Assembly: GCF_900091315.1 (NCBI RefSeq)
Contig: NZ_FLSP01000003.1
Span: forward strand, 120,842-184,841
From: Streptomyces sp. DI166
GTDB lineage: Bacteria > Actinomycetota > Actinomycetes > Streptomycetales > Streptomycetaceae
DNA: 64,000 nucleotides
Direction: 5' to 3'
In this document: positions 1 through 7,824 of the stretch, piece by piece
Position numbering within the stretch: the stretch's first letter is position 1
How the letters are laid out: each line of letters begins with the position of its first letter
The notes under the pieces: generated by a model
Told to the model about the DNA's origin: nothing
Databases searched by the model: none
What the model saw: only the letters and a program-made list of their open reading frames with translations
Translations under genes and position numbers: made by a program

Positions 1-1
1 G

Positions 2-697
2 ATGGTCGCCGAGGACGGTGAACTTGCCTGGCGGGCTCGAACGACCGTCTGGGGTACGTCACTTGATGAGTCAGGAGCGGCCGACGAGCGCTGCCCACTG
101 CGATTCCCGGGCCAGTATCACGACCCTGAGACCTCGCTCAACTACAACTATCAACGGCACTACGACCCGGAAACCGGCCAGTACGCGTCTTTGGACCCCC
201 TCGGTCTTTCGCCGGGACCGAACCCCCGCGTATACGTGGCGAATCCGTTCACCGCAGTCGACCCGTTCGGACTCGCGCCGTCGTGTGATCAGGAAGCCAG
301 TGACGCCGCGAGATGGCGCGCGGATCTGGAACAGTCCCGACCCGGGGCGAGCAAGCAGACGAGACCGACGGTGGCCAGTGGACTTACCGTGCCAGGACAT
401 GGGACGTTCACCGGTGCGAGCATCAAGGGCGGCGGCAACCACAATCTGCACCCCGATGTGCAGGCCGCGTACGACCGGGTTCCGCAGCACCTCCGCGCGG
501 GGGGCAACCAGCACGGGCGTTGCGCAGAGCCGGAAGCGCTGTCGAGGGCCATGAACGCGGGAGTCGATCCGCGAGGCGGTGTCAGCGCAGCCGTGGAGGT
601 GCGCGCAACCGGCAATCCACGACACGGCACGCCGAAAGCGCCGTGCTCCTCATGCCAGCATGTGCTTGATCAATTCGGAATCAGGGCGGTGACGTAA
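2..697 (+). CDS. RHS-repeat protein, C-terminal part with YwqJ-like deaminase toxin domain (5' end outside window)
   Basis: This is the last 231 residues of a larger RHS/YD-repeat protein whose reading frame is open at the window edge. Residues about 35-92 carry the RHS core signature (YHDPETSLNYNYQRHYDPET, then DPLGL and DPFGL), which normally marks the boundary before a variable C-terminal toxin. The tip, residues about 120-231, has a zinc-deaminase pattern: C174-A-E176 in HGRCAEPEAL and P214-C-S-S-C218 in APCSSCQHVLDQFGI. That pairing fits the YwqJ-like branch of the bacterial toxin deaminases, which are thought to deaminate nucleic acid bases or nucleotides in competitor cells. The stop codon is two bases before a SUKH-3 gene, the usual toxin-immunity order. 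The RHS call is secure; the deaminase subfamily and its substrate are inferred from motifs only. Confidence 0.82.
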   Translation: MVAEDGELAWRARTTVWGTSLDESGAADERCPLRFPGQYHDPETSLNYNYQRHYDPETGQYASLDPLGLSPGPNPRVYVANPFTAVDPFGLAPSCDQEASDAARWRADLEQSRPGASKQTRPTVASGLTVPGHGTFTGASIKGGGNHNLHPDVQAAYDRVPQHLRAGGNQHGRCAEPEALSRAMNAGVDPRGGVSAAVEVRATGNPRHGTPKAPCSSCQHVLDQFGIRAVT

Positions 698-699
698 CG

Positions 700-1143
700 A
701 TGGCTCAGACGCACGAGCAGCGATGGTCCGCGGAGACGGATCGGGTGCTGCGCGAGGCCGGTTGGTACCCGGGCCGAGAGGTGTCCACGGCAGGCTGGGA
801 GGCCACGCTCCGCGAGCACGGCGGTTTCGAGATGCATGAGGCGGCCCGCGCCTTCCTCGCCGAGTTCGGTGGGCTGGCGAGCGCGGAACGGGGGCCTGGG
901 AAGACGATGGCTCGGATGGGGTTCACCCTCGACCCGACCGTCGCCGAGTGGGACGACGAGATCTTCGACGTACTGAGTGAGGAAGCCGGAGTCGATCTGT
1001 ACCCGATCGGGGAGGCCGATCGCCGCAATCTGTACCTGGGTATGGCTCCCAACGGCGCTGTGTACGTCGGGATGGACAGCGTCTCGTGGCTGGCGGACGC
1101 GGGGGACGAGGCGCTGGAGAAGCTGGTTGAGGGAATCCGGTAG
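700..1143 (+). CDS. SUKH-3 family immunity protein (copy 1)
   Basis: A 147-residue protein with the SUKH-3 pattern: RWSAETDRVLREAGWYPGR near the N-terminus, an internal FLAEFGGL block, and a C-terminal half with DPTVAEW, LYPIGEADRRNLYLGMAPNG and VYVGMDSVSWL. SUKH proteins neutralise nuclease and deaminase toxins of polymorphic toxin systems, so this is the likely cognate antitoxin of the RHS toxin that ends two bases upstream. It starts at ATG directly after the toxin stop, which suggests translational coupling. A close paralogue, with roughly 17 substitutions over about 142 aligned residues by eye, lies at 3350-3808. No signal peptide is visible, so it should act in the cytoplasm. Family assignment is firm; pairing with this toxin is inferred from position. 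Confidence 0.85.
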   Translation: MAQTHEQRWSAETDRVLREAGWYPGREVSTAGWEATLREHGGFEMHEAARAFLAEFGGLASAERGPGKTMARMGFTLDPTVAEWDDEIFDVLSEEAGVDLYPIGEADRRNLYLGMAPNGAVYVGMDSVSWLADAGDEALEKLVEGIR

Positions 1144-1147
1144 CTCC

Positions 1148-1531
1148 TTGAAAGACGCGTGTGTGGCGGACCTTGTTGCTGCTCACCGGGACGAGGTGGA
1201 TGAAGTCCTTGAGCCGGTCCGTCGAGTGGGCGACTTCTCCGACGACACGATGTCCGTCTTCGAGCGCCAGGGCGGGTGGAACACCAGCCGCGAGGTGACG
1301 CCCGAGTACTTGATGGTGCACTCGGGCTGCATCGAGAACTACCCACCCGACACCGATGACCCCATCGTGCTGCGGCGCATGGTGCGCATGGGTGGCGACC
1401 AGCAACTGACCGCTCTCATGGACGCGTTGACGGCAACCGCCACCGTGCGCGGCCCAGGCCTGAAGGAGTCGCCGACGCTGATCGTCCGTGCCGTGCGGGG
1501 TGCGGGCGCGCTGCTGGGTGGCGATGTGTGA
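1148..1531 (+). pseudogene. Remnant copy (A) of an unrecognised tandem gene family
   Basis: A fragment homologous to the middle of the genes at 1574-2251 and 2232-2884. It reads from a possible TTG at 1148 through VRRVGDFSDDTMSVFERQGG, PEYLMVHSGCIENYPPD and LRRMVRMGGDQQLTALMDAL to ALLGGDV. It lacks the N-terminal 40 or so residues of its relatives. Near 1524-1530 it has one extra base relative to copy C (GATGTGTGAGCAGG against GACGGTGAGCAGG), which brings in a stop and removes the conserved FRMWRVAH...PG.LRP end. It therefore looks like a relic truncated at both ends. It could still be translated, because the frame is open, but the family comparison argues against a working protein. Function unknown; the position in the immunity array suggests an immunity-type role for the family. 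Confidence 0.6.
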
Positions 1532-1573
1532 GCAGGCGGCAGCACATGATGGGGCCAGTTCTAGTCAGAAGGT

Positions 1574-2251
1574 ATGAGGCTCTACGGTATGCCTGAGCAG
1601 GTCTCTCCCATGTCGGAAACGATGCACGCGCGCGCGGTCTTCGGGCCGCTCGGCGGGGTGGTGGAAGTGGGGGCAGTGAATTCCACCGGCACCTGGCGGC
1701 TCGCGGATGTCTCCGTGGGCGACTATCTGGTCCGCCGGCGGACGGACGTCGAGCTCCTGATGGAAGGCATCCGGTCCGTCTGCGGATTCAGCGACGACGC
1801 GATGCGGATCGTCGACGAGTTGGGGCGGTTCCGGGACCACGAAGTGCCCGCGGCGTTCCTGCTGCTGTGGTCCGGGGGGATCACGGGCGTGCCGCAACCC
1901 CTGGAGCGGCTTGAGGAACCACCGATGGTGCGGCGCATGTGCCGTATGGCGGCTGATCTACAGCTCACCCTCTTTTTGCAGGCGCTGATCACCGCCGCGG
2001 TCGCCGCGGGAACGGATCCAAGGCAAGGGGCGCCCAAGGTCGCCGAAGTTCTTGGCATCGCCTCAGAACTGGCCGATGCCACGGGCCGCAGTGCCCCGGC
2101 GGACGTCTTCCGGATGTGGCGGGTCGCCCATCTGCCGGGCATCCTCCGACCTGAGTCGGATGCCCCGGAAAGCGGCAAGGCAGGCTTCCGGGATTACGAC
2201 GGGTTGCTGGAGACGCTCCTCGAAGGAGGGGGTGGATCGGACGGTTGTTGA
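1574..2251 (+). CDS. Unrecognised family member (copy B), possible immunity protein
   Basis: The only intact copy of a three-copy tandem family, 225 residues from ATG 1574; ATG 1589 or 1610 are possible alternatives. Conserved with its neighbours are VCGFSDDAMRIVDELGRF, FLLLWSGGI, PPMVRRMCRMAADLQLT and FRMWRVAHLPGILRPES near the C-terminus. The protein looks soluble, mostly helical and acidic, with no signal peptide or membrane segment and no catalytic motif that I recognise. It sits between a SUKH-3 gene with its downstream relic and a broken copy, inside an array that follows an RHS toxin. A role as an immunity protein is inferred only from that context. The next copy begins at GTG 2232, inside the last 20 bases of this gene. 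Confidence 0.7.
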   Translation: MRLYGMPEQVSPMSETMHARAVFGPLGGVVEVGAVNSTGTWRLADVSVGDYLVRRRTDVELLMEGIRSVCGFSDDAMRIVDELGRFRDHEVPAAFLLLWSGGITGVPQPLERLEEPPMVRRMCRMAADLQLTLFLQALITAAVAAGTDPRQGAPKVAEVLGIASELADATGRSAPADVFRMWRVAHLPGILRPESDAPESGKAGFRDYDGLLETLLEGGGGSDGC

Positions 2252-2884
2252 CTTGAGGGGAGTACATAAGCCGGTCTCTGTTAAGGGGCTCGCGTACGAC
2301 ATCTTCGGGTCGCTGTGGGGCGTCCTGGAACTGGCCGCGCTGACCGCATCCGGGTCCTTGAGAGGTGTGTCGCTGGAGGGCTTCGTGGCCGCCCGTCGGG
2401 CCGAGGTGGACGGCATCCTCGAATCGGTCCGCGCCGTGGGGGACTTCTCCGCCGACACGATGTCCGTCTTCGAGCGGCAGGGCGGGTGGCACGAGGGCCG
2501 CGAGGTGATGCCCGAGTACCTGATGATGTACTCGGGCTGTATCGAGAGCTATCCGCCGGACACCGGTGATCCTGCTGTGCTGCGGCGCATGGTGCGGATG
2601 GGCGGGACCTGCAATTGACGTCCCTCATGGACGCGTTGGTGGGTACGGCCACGGTGCGCGGCCCCGGCTTGGGGAAGGCGCCGACCTTGATCGTGGACGC
2701 TGTGCGGGGCGGGGGTGTGCTGCTGGGCCGCGACGGTGAGCAGGCGGTCCGGGATGCCTTTCGGATGTGGCGGGTCGCCCATGTGCCGGGCGTCCTGCGG
2801 CCGGACTCCCCGACACCGCCGCAAGGCAAGGAGATGCTCCGGGCCTACGCCCACGCACTGGAGAGTTTGGTGCTTGATGGCTGA
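2232..2884 (+). pseudogene. Frameshifted copy (C) of the unrecognised tandem family
   Basis: Read as one gene, this covers the whole family length. The first part (GTG 2232 to about 2600) has VGDFSADTMSVFERQGGW, PEYLMMYSGCIESYPPD and LRRMVRMGG. The second part (frame entered near 2603, ending 2884) has LTSLMDALVGTATVRGPGLG, DAFRMWRVAHVPGVLRPDS and a C-terminal ALESLVLDG. The two halves are in different frames. Against the matching bases of copy A, copy C is one base short (ATGGGCGGGACCTGCAATTG against ATGGGTGGCGACCAGCAACT), so a one-base loss explains the break. Either the gene is dead, or this is a sequencing error and there is a second intact copy. The last codons overlap the start of the next gene at 2877. 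Confidence 0.65.
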
Positions 2885-3353
2885 CGACAGGGCGTGGGAC
2901 TGGGAGACCGGCGAGGGCCTGCTGGCCGTCAACGACCCCGCCGAGGTCGACGCGGCGTTCGAGCGCGGTGAGCGGGCGTTGGGTGCGGCGGTCATCGGGC
3001 TGGCGCTCAACTGCTCCCCAGAGGCGGCCTCACCGCGGATTGTGCGGGCGCTGGAGGTACTGAACCGCTCCCAACGCGACTTTCCGTTCACGGCCGCCGC
3101 ACACGTGGCCCGCCTCAACGGCCGCCTGACGCCGGAGCTTTACGCCGTCCTGCGCGCGGAGGGCATGGGTGGCTTCGCCGACCACGCGGTTCGGGACACC
3201 TTGGCGTACGTGCCGTTCCGGGATCTTCCGCCGTGGTTCAAGTGGCAGTGGGTCCGCACGACGGTGACGGACAAATTGGAGGGGTGGCGGCTGGCCGTCA
3301 TGGACGCGGCGGAGGAGGCGTGGAGGAAACTGCGCCGACGGCGTCGCTCGTGA
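2877..3353 (+). CDS. Hypothetical protein, 158 aa, in immunity array
   Basis: Starts at ATG 2877 inside the end of the preceding copy (stop 2882-2884) and ends in TGA 3351-3353, where the next gene starts with an overlapping GTG. This tight head-to-tail packing suggests co-translation. The 158-residue product is soluble-looking and helical: an acidic start (MADDRAWDWETGEG), a central block with RIVRALEVLNRSQRDFPFTA and LRAEGMGGFADHAVRDTLAY, and a very basic C-terminus (WRKLRRRRRS). I do not recognise a family. A companion immunity or adaptor role is possible only from context. Confidence 0.6.
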   Translation: MADDRAWDWETGEGLLAVNDPAEVDAAFERGERALGAAVIGLALNCSPEAASPRIVRALEVLNRSQRDFPFTAAAHVARLNGRLTPELYAVLRAEGMGGFADHAVRDTLAYVPFRDLPPWFKWQWVRTTVTDKLEGWRLAVMDAAEEAWRKLRRRRRS

Positions 3354-3808
3354 CCGGGGGCGACGGCAGAGGGGCCCACCGGAAGCGATGGTCCGCGGAG
3401 ACGGACCGTGTGCTGCGTGAGGTGGGCTGGTACCCGGGCCGTACGGTGTCCACGGCAGGCTGGGAGGCCGCGCTCCGCGAGCACGGCGGCTTCGAGATCC
3501 ATGAGGCGGCCCGCCGCTTCCTCACCGAGTTCGGCGGGCTGGCGAGCGTGGAACGGGGCCCTGGAAGGACGATGGCTCGGATGGGATTCACCCTCGACCC
3601 GACCGTCGCCGAGTGGGACGACGAGATCTTCGACGTACTGAGCGCAGAGGCGGGAGTGGACCTGTACCCGATCGGGGAGACCGACCGCCGCAATCTGTAT
3701 CTGGGCATGGCCCCGAACGGTGCGGTCCACGTCGGTATGGACAGTGTCGTGTGGCTGGCCGGCTCGGGGCACGAGGCGTTGGAGAAGCTGGTCGAAGGCA
3801 TACGGTAG
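3350..3808 (+). CDS. SUKH-3 family immunity protein (copy 2)
   Basis: A 152-residue SUKH-3 protein, closely related to the one at 700-1143: RWSAETDRVLREVGWYPGR, AALREHGGFEIHEAARRF, ARMGFTLDPTVAEWDDEIFD and LYPIGETDRRNLYLGMAPNG. The GTG start at 3350 overlaps the TGA of the previous gene (GTGA). Differences from copy 1 are scattered, with several near the C-terminus (VHVGMDSVVWLAGSGHE against VYVGMDSVSWLADAGDE), as expected if the second copy had adapted to a related toxin variant. There is no toxin gene next to it, so it is an orphan immunity gene of the kind that protects against toxins of sister strains. Confidence 0.8.
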   Translation: MTGGDGRGAHRKRWSAETDRVLREVGWYPGRTVSTAGWEAALREHGGFEIHEAARRFLTEFGGLASVERGPGRTMARMGFTLDPTVAEWDDEIFDVLSAEAGVDLYPIGETDRRNLYLGMAPNGAVHVGMDSVVWLAGSGHEALEKLVEGIR

Positions 3809-3819
3809 GCGCTGGACGG

Positions 3820-4086
3820 ATGAACCTCGCAGACGCCAAGAAGCAGTTCCGGAGCATCGTGGAGCGACACCGGGACGGCGGCCTGCCGCTGGATGACCCG
3901 ACCCGCGCGGCAGCGCTGGCCGAACTGTCCCGTACCCACCAGCTTGCGATGCGGAGCATGGACCGGTTCACCGCTGAACATCGGGGGCGGCGGCCCAGAT
4001 TCCTGGGGCAGAACACGCGAAACGGTCTGATCGGCAAGCTGGACAGGCTCTATGCGTCCGCCAAGGCGGAACTCGGGTTGGACTGA
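3820..4086 (+). CDS. Small hypothetical protein, 88 aa
   Basis: ATG 3820 follows the SUKH-3 stop by 11 bases and the frame runs to TGA 4084-4086. The product is 88 residues, charged and helical: MNLADAKKQFRSIVERHR, then DDPTRAAALAELSRTHQLAM, and a basic second half with a K and D pattern (IGKLDRLYASAKAELGLD). No signal peptide, membrane segment or family signature is visible. The ribosome site is weak (CTGGACGG). Its place between a SUKH-3 gene and a barstar-like gene suggests it belongs to the same immunity string, but its function is unknown. Confidence 0.55.
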   Translation: MNLADAKKQFRSIVERHRDGGLPLDDPTRAAALAELSRTHQLAMRSMDRFTAEHRGRRPRFLGQNTRNGLIGKLDRLYASAKAELGLD

Positions 4087-4096
4087 GGGCGGAACC

Positions 4097-4632
4097 GTGA
4101 ACGACGTGAATGGCTGGGTGATGTGCGCCCCCTCCGGTGCGCCGGAGGTCTGTCGGCGCTTGGGCGAGTTGGAGGCGAGGGCGGGCGGGTCCGGCGGGTG
4201 GACTCCGTCGGCCTCATGACCGAGATCGGCGTGTACGGGACATTCGCCGAACTGCTCCAATTCCCCGCATATTTCGGGTGTAACTGGGACGCCATGGTGG
4301 ACTGCCTGGACGATCTGTGTGGTGCGGTGACGGGGGGAGTGGGGGTCGCCGTCGTCATCGAGGGCGCCGATCGGCTGCTGGAGGCGGAGCACTTCCCGCT
4401 CTTCGTCTCGGTGCTCTGCCAAGGCGCGGACCGGGCGAATTCGGCGGTGGATTTGGATGGCTTTCCATTGGATCGCCTCGCGATTGAGCAGTACTTCGTC
4501 TTCGAGTTCGGGGAGTTCGACGCGGAGCGCATCACCCGCCGGCTGGAACAGCCCGACCTGACCGTCGCGAAGGGGCACGGGTGTGTGTCCGCCGTACTGG
4601 ATCCGGCGGTGTGGCATCAGGGGAATGTGTGA
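4097..4632 (+). pseudogene. Barstar-like protein, N-terminal frameshift
   Basis: The C-terminal part is a barstar-type fold: GTFAELLQFPAYFGCNWDAM, VDCLDDLCGAVTGGVGVAVV and IEGADRLLEAEHFPLFVSVL. Barstar relatives block ribonucleases of the barnase type. In the frame that encodes this part, the only good upstream start (GTG 4123) gives an odd arginine-rich leader. A better N-terminus lies in another frame from GTG 4097 (VNDVNGWVMCAPSGAPEVCR, then RLGELEAR). The two join if one base is missing in the G-rich run at about 4177-4189, which would restore EARGGRVRRVDS, a typical barstar leader. So this is either a recently broken gene or an assembly error; a shortened protein from GTG 4123 is the alternative. 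No barnase-like gene is visible nearby. Confidence 0.65.
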
Positions 4633-4857
4633 GGAATGTGAGGGGTGTCGCCGGGCTCTGCCGAAGTGTCGGGCAAGTCCGGCTTTTTCGGTGGTTGATG
4701 GGTGTCCGCGCAGTGCTTCCGGCCCTCACTCCCGCTCCGCCCTTCGACCGGCCCCCGGACACTTCATAGGATCTCTGTAGTCTCAGAAAGTCTCAGTACC
4801 TCTCACCCACCTCCACCCCGACGAAGCCGACGGCCCACACACCTCAGGACACCTCCC

Positions 4858-7824
4858 ATGGCGCGACGCTCAAGCTCGACGGGAAGCCCGGCCACCCCGC
4901 GGAACCGGACCCCGCAGCCCGTGCGGCTGCCCCGGCGTACGGCCGGGGACTTCGTCAAGGCGTTCCTCGCGTTCGTCGCGCTGGTCGTGCTGGTCGTCGG
5001 GGTGCCGGGCGCGCTGGCGCTGTACCTGGGATGGCCCGTGCCCAGCACCTGGGATCCACAGGAGTGGCTGACCAGTGAGCTGAGCGTCGGGACCTTCCTG
5101 CGCATCCTCACCTTCTTCGTCTGGCTGGCCTGGGCCCAGTTCACCGCCTGCGTGATCGTCGAGATGAAGGCCGCGCTGTCCGGCGTGGGCGTGCCGGGGC
5201 GGGTGCCCGGGGCCGGGCCCAGCCAGTTGCTCGCCCGGCAGCTCGTCGCCGCGCTGCTGCTGGTCGGCGCCACGGCGGCCAGCCTCACGCCGGGGCTGTC
5301 CCAGTTCGGGCAGAGCCTGGAGGGCAACCAGCGCGGCACTGTCGCCGCCGCCGAGCAGACTCCGGGCGCCGGGCTGTTCGCGCAGCAGCAGGAGCAGGCC
5401 GCCGCCTCCGCGAGCGCCCTCGCCGAGCAGGCCGCGCACGCCGAGGCCGCCGCGCCGAGCACCGCCAAGGACGGGGACACGAAGTACTACCGGATCCAGC
5501 CGCCCGAGGGCCGCCACCACGACTCCCTGTGGGAGATCGCCGAACGGCACCTCGGCGACGGCCGCCGGTACAAGGAGATCTACGAGCTCAACAAGGACCG
5601 CGTGCAGCCCGACGGTTCACGGCTCTCCGAGGCCAGCCTCATCCGGCCGGGCTGGATCATGGAGATGCCCGGCGACGCGCGCGGCGGCGACCTCGTCGAG
5701 ATGCCCGACGAGGCACCCAACGTCTCCCCCGAACTCCAGCAGCAGATCCACGACTACGCCAAGACCGACGACGGCGACGCGCACGAGCAGGGCGGTCAGG
5801 AACAGGGCGGTCAGGAACAAGGCGGCGACGACGCCCGCGTCTCCCTCCCCGAGCAGCGCCCCGGCCCCGACCGGCACGCCGACCTGGAGCGACCGGTCCC
5901 CAGCGCCACCCCGGCCGCCGAGGCCGACGCCGAGTCCTCCTTCGGCCTCCCCGAAGCCCTCCTCACCGCCCCCCTCCTCGCCGCCGGCCTCCTCGGCGCG
6001 CTCGGCCGAAGGCGCCGTCAGGCGCTGTGGCAGTCGGCGCTCGGTTCCGTCGGCGGGCGGCGCGGCATGGAGCCGCCGACCCCGACCGGCGATGCCGCCG
6101 ACGTCCAGGACGCCCTCCTGGTCGGCGCGGACCCCGACGGCGTACGCCTGCTGGACCGTTCCCTGCGCGGGCTCGCCGCGTCCCTCGCCGAGGAGTCCCG
6201 GCCGCTGCCCACCGTGTACGCGGCCTGGCTCACCAACGGCGACCTGCACCTCCAGCTCGCCCAGCCCGCCGGAAAGCCGCCCGCGCCCTGGCAGCTCGGC
6301 CAGGACCAGACGTTCTGGATGCTGGCCCGCGCCGACGCCGAGAGCTACGAGGACACCGACACCGCCGCCCCGTACCCCGGACTGGTCAGCCTCGGCACCA
6401 TGGACGACTCCCGGCTGCTGCTGAACCTGGAGTCCGTGCCCGGCATCGTCTCCCTGTCCGGCCGTGAGGCCGACCGGGCGGCCGTGTTCGCCTCCGTCGC
6501 CGCCGAACTCGCCACCAACGGCTGGTCGGACCGGATGACCATCACCCTCGTCGGCTTCGGCCAGGACCTCACCCCGCTCGCCCCCAACCGGCTGCGCCAC
6601 CTCGACGGCATCGACGACCTGATCGAGACCATGGAGGCCGAGACCCGGCAGCGGCGCGGCGCGCTCGGGGCCGCCGGTCACGACTCGGTGCTGACCGGCC
6701 GTACCGGACCCGCCCAGCACACCCGTTGGGCCCCGCACCTCGTCCTGCTCGCCGCCGAGCCCTCATCCGAGGACGCCACCAGGCTCGCCGAACTCGCCGC
6801 CGACGCCAGCCGTCTCGGCATCGGCTACCTCGTCGGCACCGAGAGCGGTGATCTGCCCGGCGCCGCCTGGGAGATGGAGATCACCGGCGAGGGCAAGCTG
6901 CTCGCCCCGCTGCTCGGGCTGGAACTTGAGGCCCAGCTCCTGCCGGTCCAGCAACAGCAGGCCGTCGTCGAGCTGTTCGTCCAGGCCGACCCCGACCAGG
7001 ACCCGGACGGGCCGACCACCACCCCGCCGTTCCTCGTCGACATCAGCGAGCAGGGGCGGCCCGCGGTCTACGCCCGGCTCGTCGGCCCGTACGAGATCAT
7101 CGGCCTCGACACCCCGGACGGCGAGCGCAGCGCGCTGCTGCACGAGGCCCTCGCGCTGCTCCTGCTGCACCGCGAGGGCGTGCACCCGCGGGTGCTGTCC
7201 TCCGCGCTGTGGCCGCGCGGGGTCACCGCGGACGTGCGCGACGCGCTGCTGGAGCGGCTGCGCGCCTGGCTCGGCACCGACCCGGACGGTAGCCCGCGAC
7301 TGCGCACCGACGCCACCGGGCGGCTCACGCTCGCCAAGTCGGTCGTCTCCGACCTCGACGTGCTGCGCTCGCTGTACCACGAGGCCACGCAGGGCCGGGG
7401 CGTCAACAGCCGTGCCGTGCGCGGGCGTCTGCTCACCGACGCGCTGGTCCTGGTACGCGGACCGCTGCTCGCCGACCGTCCCGAGGGCCGCTACCGCTGG
7501 CTCACCCACGAGATCGTCGACGCCCAACTCCCCCTGCTGGTCGCCGACATCGGGCTCGCGCTGTCCGCGTTCCACCTGGAGAAGGACCGCGCCGAGAAGG
7601 CCATCGAGGCGCTGAACGCGGCCCTGAACTCCGCGCCCGCCGACGAGCGGCTGTGGCACGAACTGCTGCGCGCCACCCACTCCACCGGCGACACCGCCCG
7701 CCTCCAGGCGCTGGCCGCCGACCTCGTCCACCGCAGCGGCGCGCGCGGTCTGCCGCCGCGCACCGAGGCGCTCCTCGACGAACTGCTGCCCGCCTGGCGC
7801 GACGGCGCGGTCGCCGCGGGATGA
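4858..7824 (+). CDS. Membrane protein with LysM domain and C-terminal bacterial transcriptional activator (BTAD) region
   Basis: A 988-residue protein from ATG 4858, chosen because AGGAC lies about 8 bases upstream; an upstream frame to 4702 has no good site. Three hydrophobic segments (about 30-56, 80-103 and 125-146) are followed by an Ala/Gln-rich linker, a LysM-type module (about 208-270: YYRIQPPEG, SLWEIAERHLGDG, IRPGWIMEMP), a Gln/Gly repeat (GGQEQGGQEQGG) and another hydrophobic stretch (FGLPEALLTAPLLAAGLLGA). The last 250 residues resemble the winged-helix plus TPR (BTAD) region of SARP-type regulators. This combination is known from Streptomyces, but its task is unclear; signalling from envelope to cytoplasm is a guess. 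The prepilin peptidase gene overlaps its stop codon, hinting at a link with pilus or Tad-like secretion. Confidence 0.8.
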   Translation: MARRSSSTGSPATPRNRTPQPVRLPRRTAGDFVKAFLAFVALVVLVVGVPGALALYLGWPVPSTWDPQEWLTSELSVGTFLRILTFFVWLAWAQFTACVIVEMKAALSGVGVPGRVPGAGPSQLLARQLVAALLLVGATAASLTPGLSQFGQSLEGNQRGTVAAAEQTPGAGLFAQQQEQAAASASALAEQAAHAEAAAPSTAKDGDTKYYRIQPPEGRHHDSLWEIAERHLGDGRRYKEIYELNKDRVQPDGSRLSEASLIRPGWIMEMPGDARGGDLVEMPDEAPNVSPELQQQIHDYAKTDDGDAHEQGGQEQGGQEQGGDDARVSLPEQRPGPDRHADLERPVPSATPAAEADAESSFGLPEALLTAPLLAAGLLGALGRRRRQALWQSALGSVGGRRGMEPPTPTGDAADVQDALLVGADPDGVRLLDRSLRGLAASLAEESRPLPTVYAAWLTNGDLHLQLAQPAGKPPAPWQLGQDQTFWMLARADAESYEDTDTAAPYPGLVSLGTMDDSRLLLNLESVPGIVSLSGREADRAAVFASVAAELATNGWSDRMTITLVGFGQDLTPLAPNRLRHLDGIDDLIETMEAETRQRRGALGAAGHDSVLTGRTGPAQHTRWAPHLVLLAAEPSSEDATRLAELAADASRLGIGYLVGTESGDLPGAAWEMEITGEGKLLAPLLGLELEAQLLPVQQQQAVVELFVQADPDQDPDGPTTTPPFLVDISEQGRPAVYARLVGPYEIIGLDTPDGERSALLHEALALLLLHREGVHPRVLSSALWPRGVTADVRDALLERLRAWLGTDPDGSPRLRTDATGRLTLAKSVVSDLDVLRSLYHEATQGRGVNSRAVRGRLLTDALVLVRGPLLADRPEGRYRWLTHEIVDAQLPLLVADIGLALSAFHLEKDRAEKAIEALNAALNSAPADERLWHELLRATHSTGDTARLQALAADLVHRSGARGLPPRTEALLDELLPAWRDGAVAAG

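Noticed and set aside
4633..4857. A gene or barnase partner between the barstar-like gene and the LysM/BTAD gene
   Set aside because: The short open frames have no ribosome site or recognisable sequence; the gap probably only holds the LysM/BTAD promoter.
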